NCBI RefSeq assembly: GCF_009708035.1
Contig: NZ_WMBQ01000002.1
Span: 372,001 to 436,000, forward strand
Reading direction: 5' to 3'
DNA: 64,000 nucleotides
DNA from: Hyphomicrobium album
Lineage (GTDB): Bacteria; Pseudomonadota; Alphaproteobacteria; Rhizobiales; Hyphomicrobiaceae
Within the stretch, counting starts at the first letter, position 1, and every line of letters starts with the position of its first letter. The translations under genes and the position numbers were made by a program. Under the pieces are notes generated by a model. The model worked only from the letters and a program-made list of their open reading frames with translations. It made no database searches and was not told where the DNA came from. Shown here one piece after another: positions 48,989 to 58,183 of this stretch.

Positions 48989-50437
48989 TCATGCCGTGGG
49001 CGGTGATAGGGGCGGCTCCCCGCCGCCGAACTCCATGCCCTCGGCACTGATCGGATCGGGTAGCTCGTCGAGGAACAGGTCCCACTTCTGGTCGATATGC
49101 TGCGCCGCCGCTTTCGGCGGCATCGTCAGGAACCGTCCGTCCGGCTGCTCGATCACCAGACCGTCGGCGGTGAGCCGCTCCAGCGCGTCGGTGATGTCGA
49201 AGTCGACACTGACCCCGAAGCTCGCGGCGAGATACTGCTCGATCGCCGCGTCGATGTCGGGGATGTCCTGGCGGCGCGCGTTCTCCTTGGTGAGCACGGC
49301 GTACAGCAGCATCTCCTCCTTGATGTCCTCCTCGGCGGCGCGCGCGGCGAGCTTCAGCATGACGCCGCGATTGTCGGCCATGGCGTGGAAGTAGAGGTTC
49401 TGCGCCATCACCACCATGTAGCGCTGCTTCTGGTTCATGAAGTTCACGCTTTGGCGGAAGGCGATGCCGCCGAGGCCGACCATGGCCCCGAGCGCGGCGA
49501 TGGGGTTCGTCGCGAGTAGTGCGATCTTGCCGGCCGCGCCGAACAGGCCGAGGCCGAGGCCGCCGCTGGCGGTCGCGCCGAGGCGAAGCTTGTCGTAGAA
49601 GCGGAAGCGCACGCGCGTGTTCGGGAACACCATCTCGAGGTCGCTCCTCGGGATGTTCTTGAACAGCTTCATATAGATGCAAGTTTCTTTCATCTGCGGC
49701 GGAACGCCATCGCGGGCTCGCTTCACCTGCTTCTCGGCGTCGCGCCGCGAGAGGTTTTGGGCCTGCATCACCTCGCGGACGTGCTTGTCGAACGGCTTCA
49801 GCTTGAACAGCACGAACAGCCGCTGGAAGATCGGCACGTCGAACTGTTCGCGCAGATAGAACTTCTGCCAGCGCCGCCGCAGGTCACGCTTGGAGGAGGC
49901 GCCGCGGTAGAACAGGAGCACCTCGTCGAACACATTGAGGTCGACGTGCAGGTCGAGGCCATAGGCGGAATCGCGCGTCAGAACCTGCGCCACGTCCTTG
50001 TGGTCGATATGGACGTAGTTGGCTTGCTGAAGGATGCGCTGCATGCCGTCAACGACGCGCGCCTGCATCACGTCGCGCTCTTCGGGAGTGAAGGCGCGCG
50101 TCATCAGCAGGTCGCTGTCGGGGCTGAACGGCTCGTAGGTTTCCTCGAGCACATTCAGTTGGGCGTTGTACTGCTGCCGGCGCCAGTGATCGAGATAGCG
50201 GAAGAAGCGCCGTGCCTCCTTGGCTTGCCCGGCCGGCCAAGCGGTGGGCGACGTCAGTCGGTCGAGGAGCGCAAACCGCGTGACGGGAATGAAGCGCTCC
50301 TTGCCGCGCGCGCTCTCCGGCATCACGGCATCGAAGGCTGAGACCGCTTCCGCTTTGCTCTCGGCAACGGGCTCGCCGTTCGTCCGGGAGAAAAAGCTTC
50401 CGGCGGCGGGCGGCGCCTGCACGTCGGCTGAAGACAT
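48989..50437 (-). CDS. DUF3754 (TMEM143-like) membrane protein
   Basis: 482 residues of the DUF3754 family, related to eukaryotic mitochondrial TMEM143; function unknown. Conserved features: RFIPVTRFALLDRL at the start, LLFYRGASSKRDLRRRWQKFYLREQFDVPIFQRLFVLFKLKP in the middle, ETCIYMKLFKNIPRSDLEMVFPNT, then a glycine-rich hydrophobic double segment (GGLGLGLFGAAGKIALLATN and IAALGAMVGLGGIAF). ATG 50437 is set by GGGAG seven bases upstream. Divergent from the J-domain gene across a 308-base gap in which only promoters are expected. Confidence 0.88.
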   Translation of the reverse strand: MSSADVQAPPAAGSFFSRTNGEPVAESKAEAVSAFDAVMPESARGKERFIPVTRFALLDRLTSPTAWPAGQAKEARRFFRYLDHWRRQQYNAQLNVLEETYEPFSPDSDLLMTRAFTPEERDVMQARVVDGMQRILQQANYVHIDHKDVAQVLTRDSAYGLDLHVDLNVFDEVLLFYRGASSKRDLRRRWQKFYLREQFDVPIFQRLFVLFKLKPFDKHVREVMQAQNLSRRDAEKQVKRARDGVPPQMKETCIYMKLFKNIPRSDLEMVFPNTRVRFRFYDKLRLGATASGGLGLGLFGAAGKIALLATNPIAALGAMVGLGGIAFRQSVNFMNQKQRYMVVMAQNLYFHAMADNRGVMLKLAARAAEEDIKEEMLLYAVLTKENARRQDIPDIDAAIEQYLAASFGVSVDFDITDALERLTADGLVIEQPDGRFLTMPPKAAAQHIDQKWDLFLDELPDPISAEGMEFGGGEPPLSPPTA

Positions 50438-50745
50438 GGTCGGGCTCCCCTCATCACGCAACGCGGGCGAATGCCACCTTCGCGCGTCTCCCGATGGCAT
50501 CCGCGCGCCCAGGCACTTCTATGGTGGAAGCACTTGGATTGTCGAGACTTCGCCGGGGCGCCCGGCAATTTTGGGGCGCCCTTGTGGCAGCGGATTCCGC
50601 CGGTCCCAAATCGGCGAGCGAGAATGTCAAGACAAGTGCGATAGCCAACTAAATGTTTGCGTGGACAAGCCGCTTCTTCGCCACAGTCGCGCCCTTGTTC
50701 ACCATAAGAACAAAAGCGTGCGTACCAACATGAGAGGGCATAGCG

Positions 50746-52140
50746 GTGCGTGGTGTTTCCCGCTTTTTCTGGGCGATCAGCCTGGGCGTTTTACCGTTTT
50801 TTCCAGTGGAGGCTCGGGAGCGGCTGGTTATGCCGTTCGACTGTTCGCTGGAGGGAGGCGACATCCATCTCTCCCCTGCGGCGGAGACGAGCTACCGCAT
50901 CGTCGGGGCGCGTGAGGAGCAGACCGTTACCACCTGCACCCGTCCGAACGGCGCCGGCTGCCGCACGGTGATGGTGCACCGGTTCACGGTCTCCTGCGCC
51001 GGCACGTCGGTCGATTGGATGCGCATTGCCGCCGCCATGCGCAGCACCTCCGCCAACCGCGCCTGGATCGAGAACGGCCAGCTCAACCTGGTGATGCCGA
51101 CGGGCGGTGCGCTCGATAGTCCGTCGCCCTGCCCTGGTACGCAGGCGGCCCGGCTCGATCGGAATGTGGTGTTGACGGGCGACTGCTTGCCGTGGTCGCG
51201 CCGCGCCGTGTTCGAGCATCTGGTGCTCCCCGGGGGGTATGCCCCGGTCGGCGAGCTTGGTGCCAGGTTGATGGTCGGCGCCGCCGCCGACGAATTCGAG
51301 ATCGCGTCGCTCGCTCCGTCGATGACGCAGGTTTCCATGAGCGAAGGGGAAATCGTCCTCGCCAAGGCCGACCCGGACGCCACGCTGGAGCCGCGCGCCG
51401 AGCGCCCGTCCTTCGAGACGGCGCTCGAGCCTAATCTCGCCGGCGACGACTGGATCACCGTGGTGCGCGCCGGCCCCGATGCCGCGCCCGCCGTGCGTGC
51501 CGACATCACCGGCTCGCGTACCTGGGCGTGGCTTGCCGTCACCGCTTCCGCGGTCGTCGTCGTCGTGCTGCTCGCCATGCGCTTTGCCCCGCTTCTCTAT
51601 GGGCGCCGGACGCCGGCCGTCTCGTTCAGCCTGGCACGCCGCGACCTCAACGTTGCCAACGCCTCCGCTGCGGTCGCCGCCCTTTTGCAGCAGACCGAGG
51701 CGGCGGCACGCGAGCTCAAAGGCGCAGGCCCCTTGCGCGAGGTGCTGCAGGGCGAGCTCGGCCACGTGCGCGAGCGTCTCGCCAACATCGAGAAGCTTGC
51801 GGCCAAGGGCGAGCAGCCGCTGGAGAAGTCGGCGCCGCAGTTCCGCGCGCTCGTGCGTGAATTGGAGCGTATCAGCCGCATCGTCGACAGCGCGGTCGCG
51901 AGCATGGCCGGCACCAAGAAGCCGACGACGCTGCCGCGCACCACGAGCGAGGCCTACGAGGTGCTTGGCGTCAATGCCGAGGTCAGCGATGGCGTGCTGA
52001 AGAAGATCGTCGATGCGCTGCGCATGAGCTGGCACCCCGACCATGCGCGCGACGACGACGACCGGCTGATGCGCGAGGATCGCATCCGCCAGATCAACAT
52101 CGCCTGGGATATCATCAACGGGAAGCGCGAGGCCGCCTGA
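50746..52140 (+). CDS. Membrane-anchored J-domain protein
   Basis: 464 residues from GTG 50746, behind GAGAGGG. An N-terminal signal (SRFFWAISLGVLPFFPVEA) leads a ~230-residue exported region with paired cysteines (FDC, TTC, GAGC, SPCPG, GDC); one membrane helix (AWLAVTASAVVVVVLLAMRF, about 260-279); a coiled-coil region; and a C-terminal J domain with HPD at 430-432 and RQINIAWDIING. The J domain would recruit cytosolic DnaK. The arrangement differs from DjlA, whose N-terminus is only a membrane anchor. Confidence 0.85.
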   Translation: MRGVSRFFWAISLGVLPFFPVEARERLVMPFDCSLEGGDIHLSPAAETSYRIVGAREEQTVTTCTRPNGAGCRTVMVHRFTVSCAGTSVDWMRIAAAMRSTSANRAWIENGQLNLVMPTGGALDSPSPCPGTQAARLDRNVVLTGDCLPWSRRAVFEHLVLPGGYAPVGELGARLMVGAAADEFEIASLAPSMTQVSMSEGEIVLAKADPDATLEPRAERPSFETALEPNLAGDDWITVVRAGPDAAPAVRADITGSRTWAWLAVTASAVVVVVLLAMRFAPLLYGRRTPAVSFSLARRDLNVANASAAVAALLQQTEAAARELKGAGPLREVLQGELGHVRERLANIEKLAAKGEQPLEKSAPQFRALVRELERISRIVDSAVASMAGTKKPTTLPRTTSEAYEVLGVNAEVSDGVLKKIVDALRMSWHPDHARDDDDRLMREDRIRQINIAWDIINGKREAA

Positions 52141-52159
52141 CCGCGGCTTCGCTCAACTG

Positions 52160-52186
52160 TCATCCTCGGCCGCAAGCCGAGGATGA
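52160..52186. repeat. REP-like hairpin between convergent genes
   Basis: TCATCCTCGGC-CGCAA-GCCGAGGATGA, a perfect 11-base stem of a kind found in many copies in rhizobial genomes. It lies between the ends of the J-domain and bactofilin genes and may act as a shared terminator. Confidence 0.75.
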
Positions 52187-52199
52187 GCGACTTGCAAGC

Positions 52200-52670
52200 T
52201 CAGCCGTAGGCGTGGGCCTGCGTCTCGGGGTTCTCGAGCTGCGGTGCGACCTCGGCGGCGTTGGTCACCTTGCGTGAGCGGCCGTCGAAGCTGGCGCCCT
52301 GCTCGATGGTCAGCGACTGGCTGTGGATGTCGCCCTCCACCTGGGCGCTTGGATGCAGGACCACGTGGGCACCGAGAATGGCCCCCTGCACCTGGCCGAA
52401 CACGCGCACGGTGTCGGCGGCAATCGAGCCGTTCACGACGGCTTCCTCGCCAACGACAAGCTCGGTGCAGTGCAGATCGGCGGCAATCGCGCCGTTGACG
52501 CGCAGCGACCCCTTACAGCGCACGGTGATAGACTGCCCCTCGATGGACATATCCTTGCCGATGACGGATTCCGCCATCCTCACGCCCGAACCGGCGTGGG
52601 GGGATAGTGCTGTGACATCGGCTGGAACGACGGTGAGGGTCTTCGGCTCGCTCTTACGCTGAAACACCAT
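52200..52670 (-). CDS. Bactofilin family cytoskeletal protein
   Basis: 156-residue polymer-forming protein with the bactofilin right-handed beta-helix core (VIGKDMSIEGQSITVRCKG through VRVFGQVQGAILGAHVVLHPSAQVEGDIHSQSLTIEQGA, about 36-130) between disordered ends. Bactofilins form membrane-bound filaments and guide local wall synthesis. No membrane segment is visible. It is divergent from the methyltransferase gene, with promoters in the 58-base gap. Confidence 0.92.
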   Translation of the reverse strand: MVFQRKSEPKTLTVVPADVTALSPHAGSGVRMAESVIGKDMSIEGQSITVRCKGSLRVNGAIAADLHCTELVVGEEAVVNGSIAADTVRVFGQVQGAILGAHVVLHPSAQVEGDIHSQSLTIEQGASFDGRSRKVTNAAEVAPQLENPETQAHAYG

Positions 52671-52728
52671 AACTTACTCCCTCGGCTTATGATCCGCCGC
52701 CAGAAGGCCGCGCCCGCGTGGTGGAATT

Positions 52729-53523
52729 ATGATGAATCGGCGATTGCATGCGTCGCTGGCGCAAATTTCTGCCGGGCCGGGCAGGCGGCGCTTGCGGCGC
52801 TCGCTGCTGCCGCCTCTACTGCTGGCACTGTCGCTGATCGGGCCCCCCGGCATGACTTCCGCGCATGATTTCCGCGCCGACGAGCGCCAACGCATGATCG
52901 ACGAGATCGTGCATATCGCCCGTTCGGCCGGGGAAGTCGGACGGCCGGTGCTCGACGACCGCGTCATCGCCGCGATGGCGAAGGTGCCGCGCCACGAGTT
53001 CGTGCCCCCCGAGCATCGTCACGCCGCCTACCGCAACCGGCCGCTGCCTATCGGCGAGGGGCAGACCATCTCGCAACCCTACATCGTGGCGCTGATGACC
53101 GATCTGCTCCGGCTCGAAGGCGGCGAGAAGGTTCTGGAGATCGGCACCGGCTGCGGCTACCAGGCGGCGGTCCTCGCCGAGATCGCGGGCGACGTCCACA
53201 CCATCGAGATCGTCGACCGCCTCGCCGACCAGGCGGCCCGCACTTTGAAGCGCCTGAAGTACCGCAACGTGCAAACCCGCACCGGCGACGGTTACGGCGG
53301 CTGGCCCGAGGCGGCGCCGTTCGACGCCATCATCGTGACCGCCGCGCCCGACCACGTTCCGCCCGCGCTTATCGCCCAGCTGAAGCCCGGCGGCCGCTTG
53401 GTCATTCCCGTTGGCACGCTGTTCCAGGAGCTGATGGTGGTTCAGAAAAAGGCGGACGGCACGACCATCAACGAGCAGATCGTGCCCGTGCGCTTCGTGC
53501 CGCTCACCCGCGAGACTGACTAA
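52729..53523 (+). CDS. pcm: Protein-L-isoaspartate O-methyltransferase with export signal
   Basis: 264 residues. The catalytic part is standard PIMT: FVPPEHRHAAYRNRPLPIGEGQTISQPYIVALM, SAM loop LEIGTGCGYQAAVLAEIAG and [31 protein letters not shown]. Before it lies an unusual N-terminus, GRRRLRRSLLPPLLLALSLIGPPG (about 18-41), that reads as a Sec or Tat signal or membrane anchor; the usual cytosolic enzyme lacks this. It would repair isoaspartate in exported proteins if SAM is available there, or stay anchored on the cytosolic side. ATG 52729 or 52732. Confidence 0.88.
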   Translation: MMNRRLHASLAQISAGPGRRRLRRSLLPPLLLALSLIGPPGMTSAHDFRADERQRMIDEIVHIARSAGEVGRPVLDDRVIAAMAKVPRHEFVPPEHRHAAYRNRPLPIGEGQTISQPYIVALMTDLLRLEGGEKVLEIGTGCGYQAAVLAEIAGDVHTIEIVDRLADQAARTLKRLKYRNVQTRTGDGYGGWPEAAPFDAIIVTAAPDHVPPALIAQLKPGGRLVIPVGTLFQELMVVQKKADGTTINEQIVPVRFVPLTRETD

Positions 53524-53553
53524 CTCTGGTTGAGAATGCGGTGACTTGCGTGG

Positions 53554-53573
53554 ATCCCGATCCCCGTCGGGAT
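53554..53573. repeat. REP-like hairpin
   Basis: ATCCCGA (53554-53560) pairs with TCGGGAT (53567-53573), part of a GTGGATCCCGA...TCGGGATGACG unit typical of multi-copy intergenic repeats. A second GC-rich unit (CCCGGCGCAGGCCGG, about 53612-53626) follows. The pair fills the 170-base gap between convergent genes and may act as a terminator. Confidence 0.6.
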
Positions 53574-53693
53574 GACGGAATAGGGCGATCAGGGCGCCCC
53601 ACACACGTCACCCGGCGCAGGCCGGAGTCTATGCCAGCTTTAGCAAGCTGTTTGGTGAAGCGGGACACAGCCAGTGAGCTCGCAGCAGCGCCC

Positions 53694-54101
53694 TTACTGC
53701 CACTTCCAGGTGATGTCGGCCTGCCGGTATTCGGCCGCGTGCTCGAACGACGCGTCCTCGTTCATGTCGAGCTCTTTGCCGGCGTCGTCGTAGATGTGCA
53801 CCGTTCCTTCGATGGCGAGCTTCTTCTTGCCGATCTCGCACTCGAAGGGCACCGCCCGCGCGCCGCCCAGGTTGCGCCACTGGCCGCCGAAGCGCGAGCC
53901 GACGCAGATCACCTCCTCGGCCTTGAGGTTCTGCGCTTTGAGCTCGGCGAAGATTTCGGCGGTGAGCTTCTCCTGGTCCTGAAGCTGCTCGATCACGTCG
54001 TCGAGCGTGATCGAGCCCGGCGCCCACGCCGCGCTGCTGCCGATGACGATGAAAGCAAGCGTGCCAAGCGCCCGTCGCAGCGCCGTCGAAAGCCCGTGCA
54101 T
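53694..54101 (-). CDS. Exported protein of unknown function
   Basis: 135 residues from ATG 54101 (GGGGA about eight bases upstream; a 20-codon longer frame is less likely). Signal peptide MHGLSTALRRALGTLAFIVI..., cleavage near AWA; then a helix (TLDDVIEQLQDQEKLTAEIFAELKAQ) and a beta-rich part with paired cysteines in VICVGSRFGGQWRNLGG and VPFECEIGKKK, ending DITWKWQ. Not recognised. It follows the trxA terminator on the same strand. Confidence 0.7.
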   Translation of the reverse strand: MHGLSTALRRALGTLAFIVIGSSAAWAPGSITLDDVIEQLQDQEKLTAEIFAELKAQNLKAEEVICVGSRFGGQWRNLGGARAVPFECEIGKKKLAIEGTVHIYDDAGKELDMNEDASFEHAAEYRQADITWKWQ

Positions 54102-54164
54102 GGTTGTTTCCCCGTTCGCTTCCATCTCGAGCTTACCAGCACTTTTGGCCGCCGCCGCCAACGA

Positions 54165-54191
54165 AAAGGCCCCGCGCGGGACGGGGCCTTT
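54165..54191 (-). terminator. Intrinsic terminator of trxA
   Basis: AAAGGCCCCG (54165-54174) pairs with CGGGGCCTTT (54182-54191). On the minus strand it is followed by a T-run, 24 bases past the trxA stop. Confidence 0.85.
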
Positions 54192-54215
54192 GAAACCTTG
54201 CAGTCCTGACCGGGC

Positions 54216-54539
54216 TCAGGCGACCGAGGTGTTGATCCAGTCCTCGAGCTTCTTCTTCTGCACCAGCGCGCCGGTGTGCTGCGCCGTCACCTGCCCGTTC
54301 TTGAACAGGATCAGCGTCGGCATGGCACGGATGCCGTACTTGCCGGTCACGCCCGGGTTCTGGTCGACGTCGAGCTTCACGACTTTGACCTTGCCCTGCA
54401 TCTCCTTGGCGACCTGCTCCAGCGCCGGGGCCATGGCCTTGCAGGGGCCGCACCACTCCGCAAAAAAGTCCACGAGAACCGGCTCCGTGGACTTCAAAAC
54501 CTCCTGATCGAAGGTGCTGTCGGACACTGCGTTTGCCAT
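54216..54539 (-). CDS. trxA: Thioredoxin 1
   Basis: 107-residue cytosolic thiol reductant. Active site WCGPC in VDFFAEWCGPCKAMAPALEQ, cis-proline motif AMPTLILFKNG. A strong AGGAG lies before ATG 54539. It follows addA by 65 bases on the same strand, as in other members of the order. Confidence 0.97.
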   Translation of the reverse strand: MANAVSDSTFDQEVLKSTEPVLVDFFAEWCGPCKAMAPALEQVAKEMQGKVKVVKLDVDQNPGVTGKYGIRAMPTLILFKNGQVTAQHTGALVQKKKLEDWINTSVA

Positions 54540-54604
54540 CGTGTTTTTCTCCTTTCGAGGTGCTAAGGCCGCTGGCGGCGGCCGACACCTCTTCGACGCG
54601 GAAG

Positions 54605-57600
54605 TTAGGAATGCGGCCCGCTAGCGTCAAGGTGACTAACGTCCAGCGCCCAGAGCCGACCGGTAAATTCGTCTAACAGCAAATCAGGGATCGGCATGAT
54701 GCGCGGGCCGTCCGTCCAGAGCAGCGCCGTCTTGACGCGGCGGCCTGCATAAATTTCGCGCAGGGCCAAACGGTAGGCGGCGAGCTGGAATAAATAAGCC
54801 GCTGCAACCTGTTCTACCTTGGCGGGAGGCGGCCGGTTGGTCTTGTAGTCGACGATCAGAACCTCGTGGCCGAGGTCCACGACGCGGTCGAGCTGGCCGG
54901 TGAGCTTGAGCGGCGGACCCTTGCCGTGCGGGTTGGGGATCACGGCGACAATCGGCACCTCGGCCCGGCTCTGCGGCCCGAACAGGGGGGCGAACTCCGC
55001 CGAGGTGAGGATCGCCAGCGTCTCCTTGGCGATGCCCTTGCGGGTGGCGCTCGACAGGGCGCCGCCGCGCAGGTCGAGGAAGCCGCGCGCGGCCTTCTCC
55101 CAGCCGGCAGACGGCAGCGCCGGCAAGTGCTGCAGCAACGCATGCGTCAGCGTTCCGCGCAGGAAGCGATTGTCGCCCGTCTGCCCCGCCGGGGAGGGTG
55201 GCGGCGGCTCGTCCTGGGTCGGGCGGTGGCGGGCAGGTTGCGTGGGGAGGGGATCGCCACTCTCGTCCGGCGCATAGGCTTCGAGCCGCGACGGTGCCAG
55301 CGGAATGGACAGCGAGACCTCGCGCGGCGCGGCGCTGGTGGCCCACGCCGGCAGCTGCGCTGCCGCCGCGTCCTGCTTATGGGCTGAATCGCGCGGCTTC
55401 GCCGGGGTCGATTGCGGCTCGACCGTGCGCCACACACGGCTGCCGTCGGCGCCGTCCGCTTCTTGCATGTCGCCACGCAGCGCGCCGGTGATCAGCTCGT
55501 ACCAGCAGCCAGTGGATTGGCCGGCCTTGCCCTCGAACCCGGCGATATAGAGCCGGTCGCGCGCGCGCGTCATGGCGACGTAGAGCAGGCGGTTGCGCTC
55601 CTCCGTCTCGCGCTCGGTGCGCACGCGTTTCGCGGCGGTGATCGCGGCGTGTCCGCTCGTGCCTTTGACGCTCCACACGAACGGCGTCCCGTCGATGACC
55701 TGCGGCAGCTCCAGGTTTTCGATGTCGAGCAGCGACGTGATCGGGCCACCCGTCGCCGTCGAGCAGGTATCTGGAAGGAACACGATGGGCGCCTCGAGGC
55801 CCTTGGCGCCGTGCACGGTCATCACCCGGACCTCGTCGCGCCCATGCTCCATATCGCGCTTCACCTCGCGGTCGGCTTCCCGCAGGTACGCGAGGAACCC
55901 GGTCAGCGACGGCGCTTCGGCATCGTCGTAGCCGAGCGCCAGGTTGAGGAATTCGTCGATCGGGTCCGCCGCTTCGGCGCCGAGCCGGGAAAGAAATTTG
56001 GCGCGGCCGCCCTCGCGGTCGAGGATCGATGAGAAGAATTCGAACGGCGGCACGAAGTCGGCGCGCGCCCGCCAGCGCTTCAGGGTGTCGGCCGCCACCC
56101 GGTAACCGGGGTTGCCGCCCGCATTGTCGATCAGCGCCTTCCACAGCGTGCCCTTGCGCCCGGCCGCTAGCGACAGAAGGTCGTCGTCGTCGAGCCCGAT
56201 CAGCGGGCTCTTCAAGACCTCGGCCAGCGCCAGGTCGTCCTCCGGCAGGGTGAGGAAATCGCCCAGCGACAGCAGATCCTCCACGGCGATCTGCTCGCTC
56301 AAGCGCAGGCGGTCGGCGCCGGCCACCCGGATGCCGCGCATCTTCAGGGCGGCGACCATCGGTCCGGCGAACGGGCGGCGCTTGCGCACGAGGATCAGAA
56401 TGTCTCCGGCGCGCACCGGCCGGCCCTCGGAGGCGAGCATCTCGCCGCTGTCGAACCAGCGCTTGATCGTCGTGGCGATGCGATCGGCGAGGCGCTCGGC
56501 CGGGGCGCGACCGGTCTTCTCGTCGAGGGGCAGCCACGGGTCGGCGCTAGTGTCTGAGTCGGGCACTTCGGTCGGCCAGATCTCGACGACGCCGCCATGC
56601 CCCAATCGGTGCACCGCGTGGCGCACGATCGCGCCCTCGGTCGAGAGGCCCGGCGTGCGTCCATGATCGGCGAACACGCGGTCGACGGCGCCGAGCACCG
56701 GCGCGACGGTGCGGAACGACAAATCGAGGGGAACGCGCCGCCAGCTCTCCTTGCCGCTCATCTTTTCAAAGCGAGCGCCCATCTCCGCAAACTGATGCGG
56801 CGCGGCGCCCTGGAACGAGTAGATCGACTGCTTCTCGTCGCCCACGGCGAACAGCGTGCGCGCGACCTCCTGCTGGCCGGTGCCGGTGAAGAACTCGCGC
56901 GCCAGCGACTCGACGATCTGCCACTGCTCGGGGCTTGTGTCCTGCGCCTCGTCGACCAGGATGTGGTCGATGCCGCGGTCGAGCTTGAACATCACCCAGG
57001 CGGCGAGATCCTGGCCGCTGAGCAGGTAGACGCTCTTGGAGATCAGGTCGTCATAGTCGAGCGCGGCGCGGCGCGCCTTTGCCAGCGTGTAGCGCTGCAG
57101 CACTGCACCGGCGAGGCGATGCAAGGCGATGGTGGCGACGATGGCGCGCAGACCGCGGCGTTCCTCATGCAGTGCGGTGAAGCGCAGCTGCGCCGTGCCG
57201 AACGCCGCGTCGAGGTCGGGATACTCCGCCTTGACGGCGTTGGTCATCAGCCGGGTGCGCGCGCCCTTGGCCGTGCAGAAATAATCTTCGAGCGCTGCGG
57301 CGCGCGCGGGACTCGACGTTGCGGCCAATGCCTCGCCGATGCTGTGGGCCAACTCTTGATCGCTTTTGCCGCCGCTGCTCAATGCTCCTTTGAGCCGCGC
57401 GAGGTCGGCGTCGCTGACCACGTCGGCCATGTCGCTGACGATGTCGTCGAGCGCGACGTCAGCGCGGACCTTGAAGCTCTTGCGGTAGGCGGCCTCCAGC
57501 CCGGCCAGCTCGTCGGCGTGATCGCCGAAGTCGATGCGCACGGCGCTGTCGAGCCAGCGGCGCTCGGCCAGCGCGGCGCGCAACACCTCGTCGAACCGGT

Positions 57601-58183
57601 CCTCGGCCGCGTACGGGATCACCGCTTCGAGCGCCCGCTTCTGCTTGTCTGAGCTGCCGCCGGTGGCCTCCATCAACGTTGCGTCGATCGCCTCGCGCAG
57701 CAGCACCTTGGACGTCATGTCGTCGAGCACCGTGAAGCCCGGCGCGACGCCCGCCTCCAACGGGAAGCGCTGCAGCAGGCGCTCGCAGAACGAATGGATG
57801 GTCTGCACCTTGAGGCCGCCGGGTGTCTCGATCGCCACGGCGAACAACGTGCGTGCGAAGGCCACTTCCTCCATCGTCACGGGCCGGTCGCACAGCTCGG
57901 CGATCTGGGCCGCGAGCGGGGCGTCCGCCGCCGTTACCCATTTGGCAAGCGTATCGAACACGCGCTTCGCCATCTCGGCGGCGGCAGCCTTCGTGTAGGT
58001 GAGGCAGAGGATACGCTCCGGCTTGGTGCCGGCGAGCATCAGGCGCAGCACCCGCTGGGTCAGCACGTGCGTCTTGCCCGTGCCGGCGTTGGCGCTAACC
58101 CACACCGACGCGCGCGGGTCGGCAGCGTCGCGCTGCGCACGCTTCGTGCGATCCAGATCGCTCTCTGGGCGGCGGAGGCTCAT
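54605..58183 (-). CDS. addA: Helicase-nuclease AddA subunit
   Basis: 1192-residue UvrD-type helicase plus nuclease of the AddAB double-strand-break repair complex. Walker A ANAGTGKT (31-38), LCLTYTKAAAAEMAKR, VDEAQDTSPEQW (motif II), VMTVHGAKGLEAPIVFLPDT, LLYVAMTRARDRLY (motif VI), and a C-terminal RecB-type nuclease with VLIVDYKTNR (Asp-x-Lys). ATG 58183 overlaps the addB stop (ATGA). Confidence 0.97.
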   Translation of the reverse strand: MSLRRPESDLDRTKRAQRDAADPRASVWVSANAGTGKTHVLTQRVLRLMLAGTKPERILCLTYTKAAAAEMAKRVFDTLAKWVTAADAPLAAQIAELCDRPVTMEEVAFARTLFAVAIETPGGLKVQTIHSFCERLLQRFPLEAGVAPGFTVLDDMTSKVLLREAIDATLMEATGGSSDKQKRALEAVIPYAAEDRFDEVLRAALAERRWLDSAVRIDFGDHADELAGLEAAYRKSFKVRADVALDDIVSDMADVVSDADLARLKGALSSGGKSDQELAHSIGEALAATSSPARAAALEDYFCTAKGARTRLMTNAVKAEYPDLDAAFGTAQLRFTALHEERRGLRAIVATIALHRLAGAVLQRYTLAKARRAALDYDDLISKSVYLLSGQDLAAWVMFKLDRGIDHILVDEAQDTSPEQWQIVESLAREFFTGTGQQEVARTLFAVGDEKQSIYSFQGAAPHQFAEMGARFEKMSGKESWRRVPLDLSFRTVAPVLGAVDRVFADHGRTPGLSTEGAIVRHAVHRLGHGGVVEIWPTEVPDSDTSADPWLPLDEKTGRAPAERLADRIATTIKRWFDSGEMLASEGRPVRAGDILILVRKRRPFAGPMVAALKMRGIRVAGADRLRLSEQIAVEDLLSLGDFLTLPEDDLALAEVLKSPLIGLDDDDLLSLAAGRKGTLWKALIDNAGGNPGYRVAADTLKRWRARADFVPPFEFFSSILDREGGRAKFLSRLGAEAADPIDEFLNLALGYDDAEAPSLTGFLAYLREADREVKRDMEHGRDEVRVMTVHGAKGLEAPIVFLPDTCSTATGGPITSLLDIENLELPQVIDGTPFVWSVKGTSGHAAITAAKRVRTERETEERNRLLYVAMTRARDRLYIAGFEGKAGQSTGCWYELITGALRGDMQEADGADGSRVWRTVEPQSTPAKPRDSAHKQDAAAAQLPAWATSAAPREVSLSIPLAPSRLEAYAPDESGDPLPTQPARHRPTQDEPPPPSPAGQTGDNRFLRGTLTHALLQHLPALPSAGWEKAARGFLDLRGGALSSATRKGIAKETLAILTSAEFAPLFGPQSRAEVPIVAVIPNPHGKGPPLKLTGQLDRVVDLGHEVLIVDYKTNRPPPAKVEQVAAAYLFQLAAYRLALREIYAGRRVKTALLWTDGPRIMPIPDLLLDEFTGRLWALDVSHLDASGPHS

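Noticed and set aside
46130-49006. 958-codon plus-strand frame
   Set aside because: Runs antisense to aminopeptidase P and prmA, Arg-rich with no domain; a shadow of GC-biased codons.
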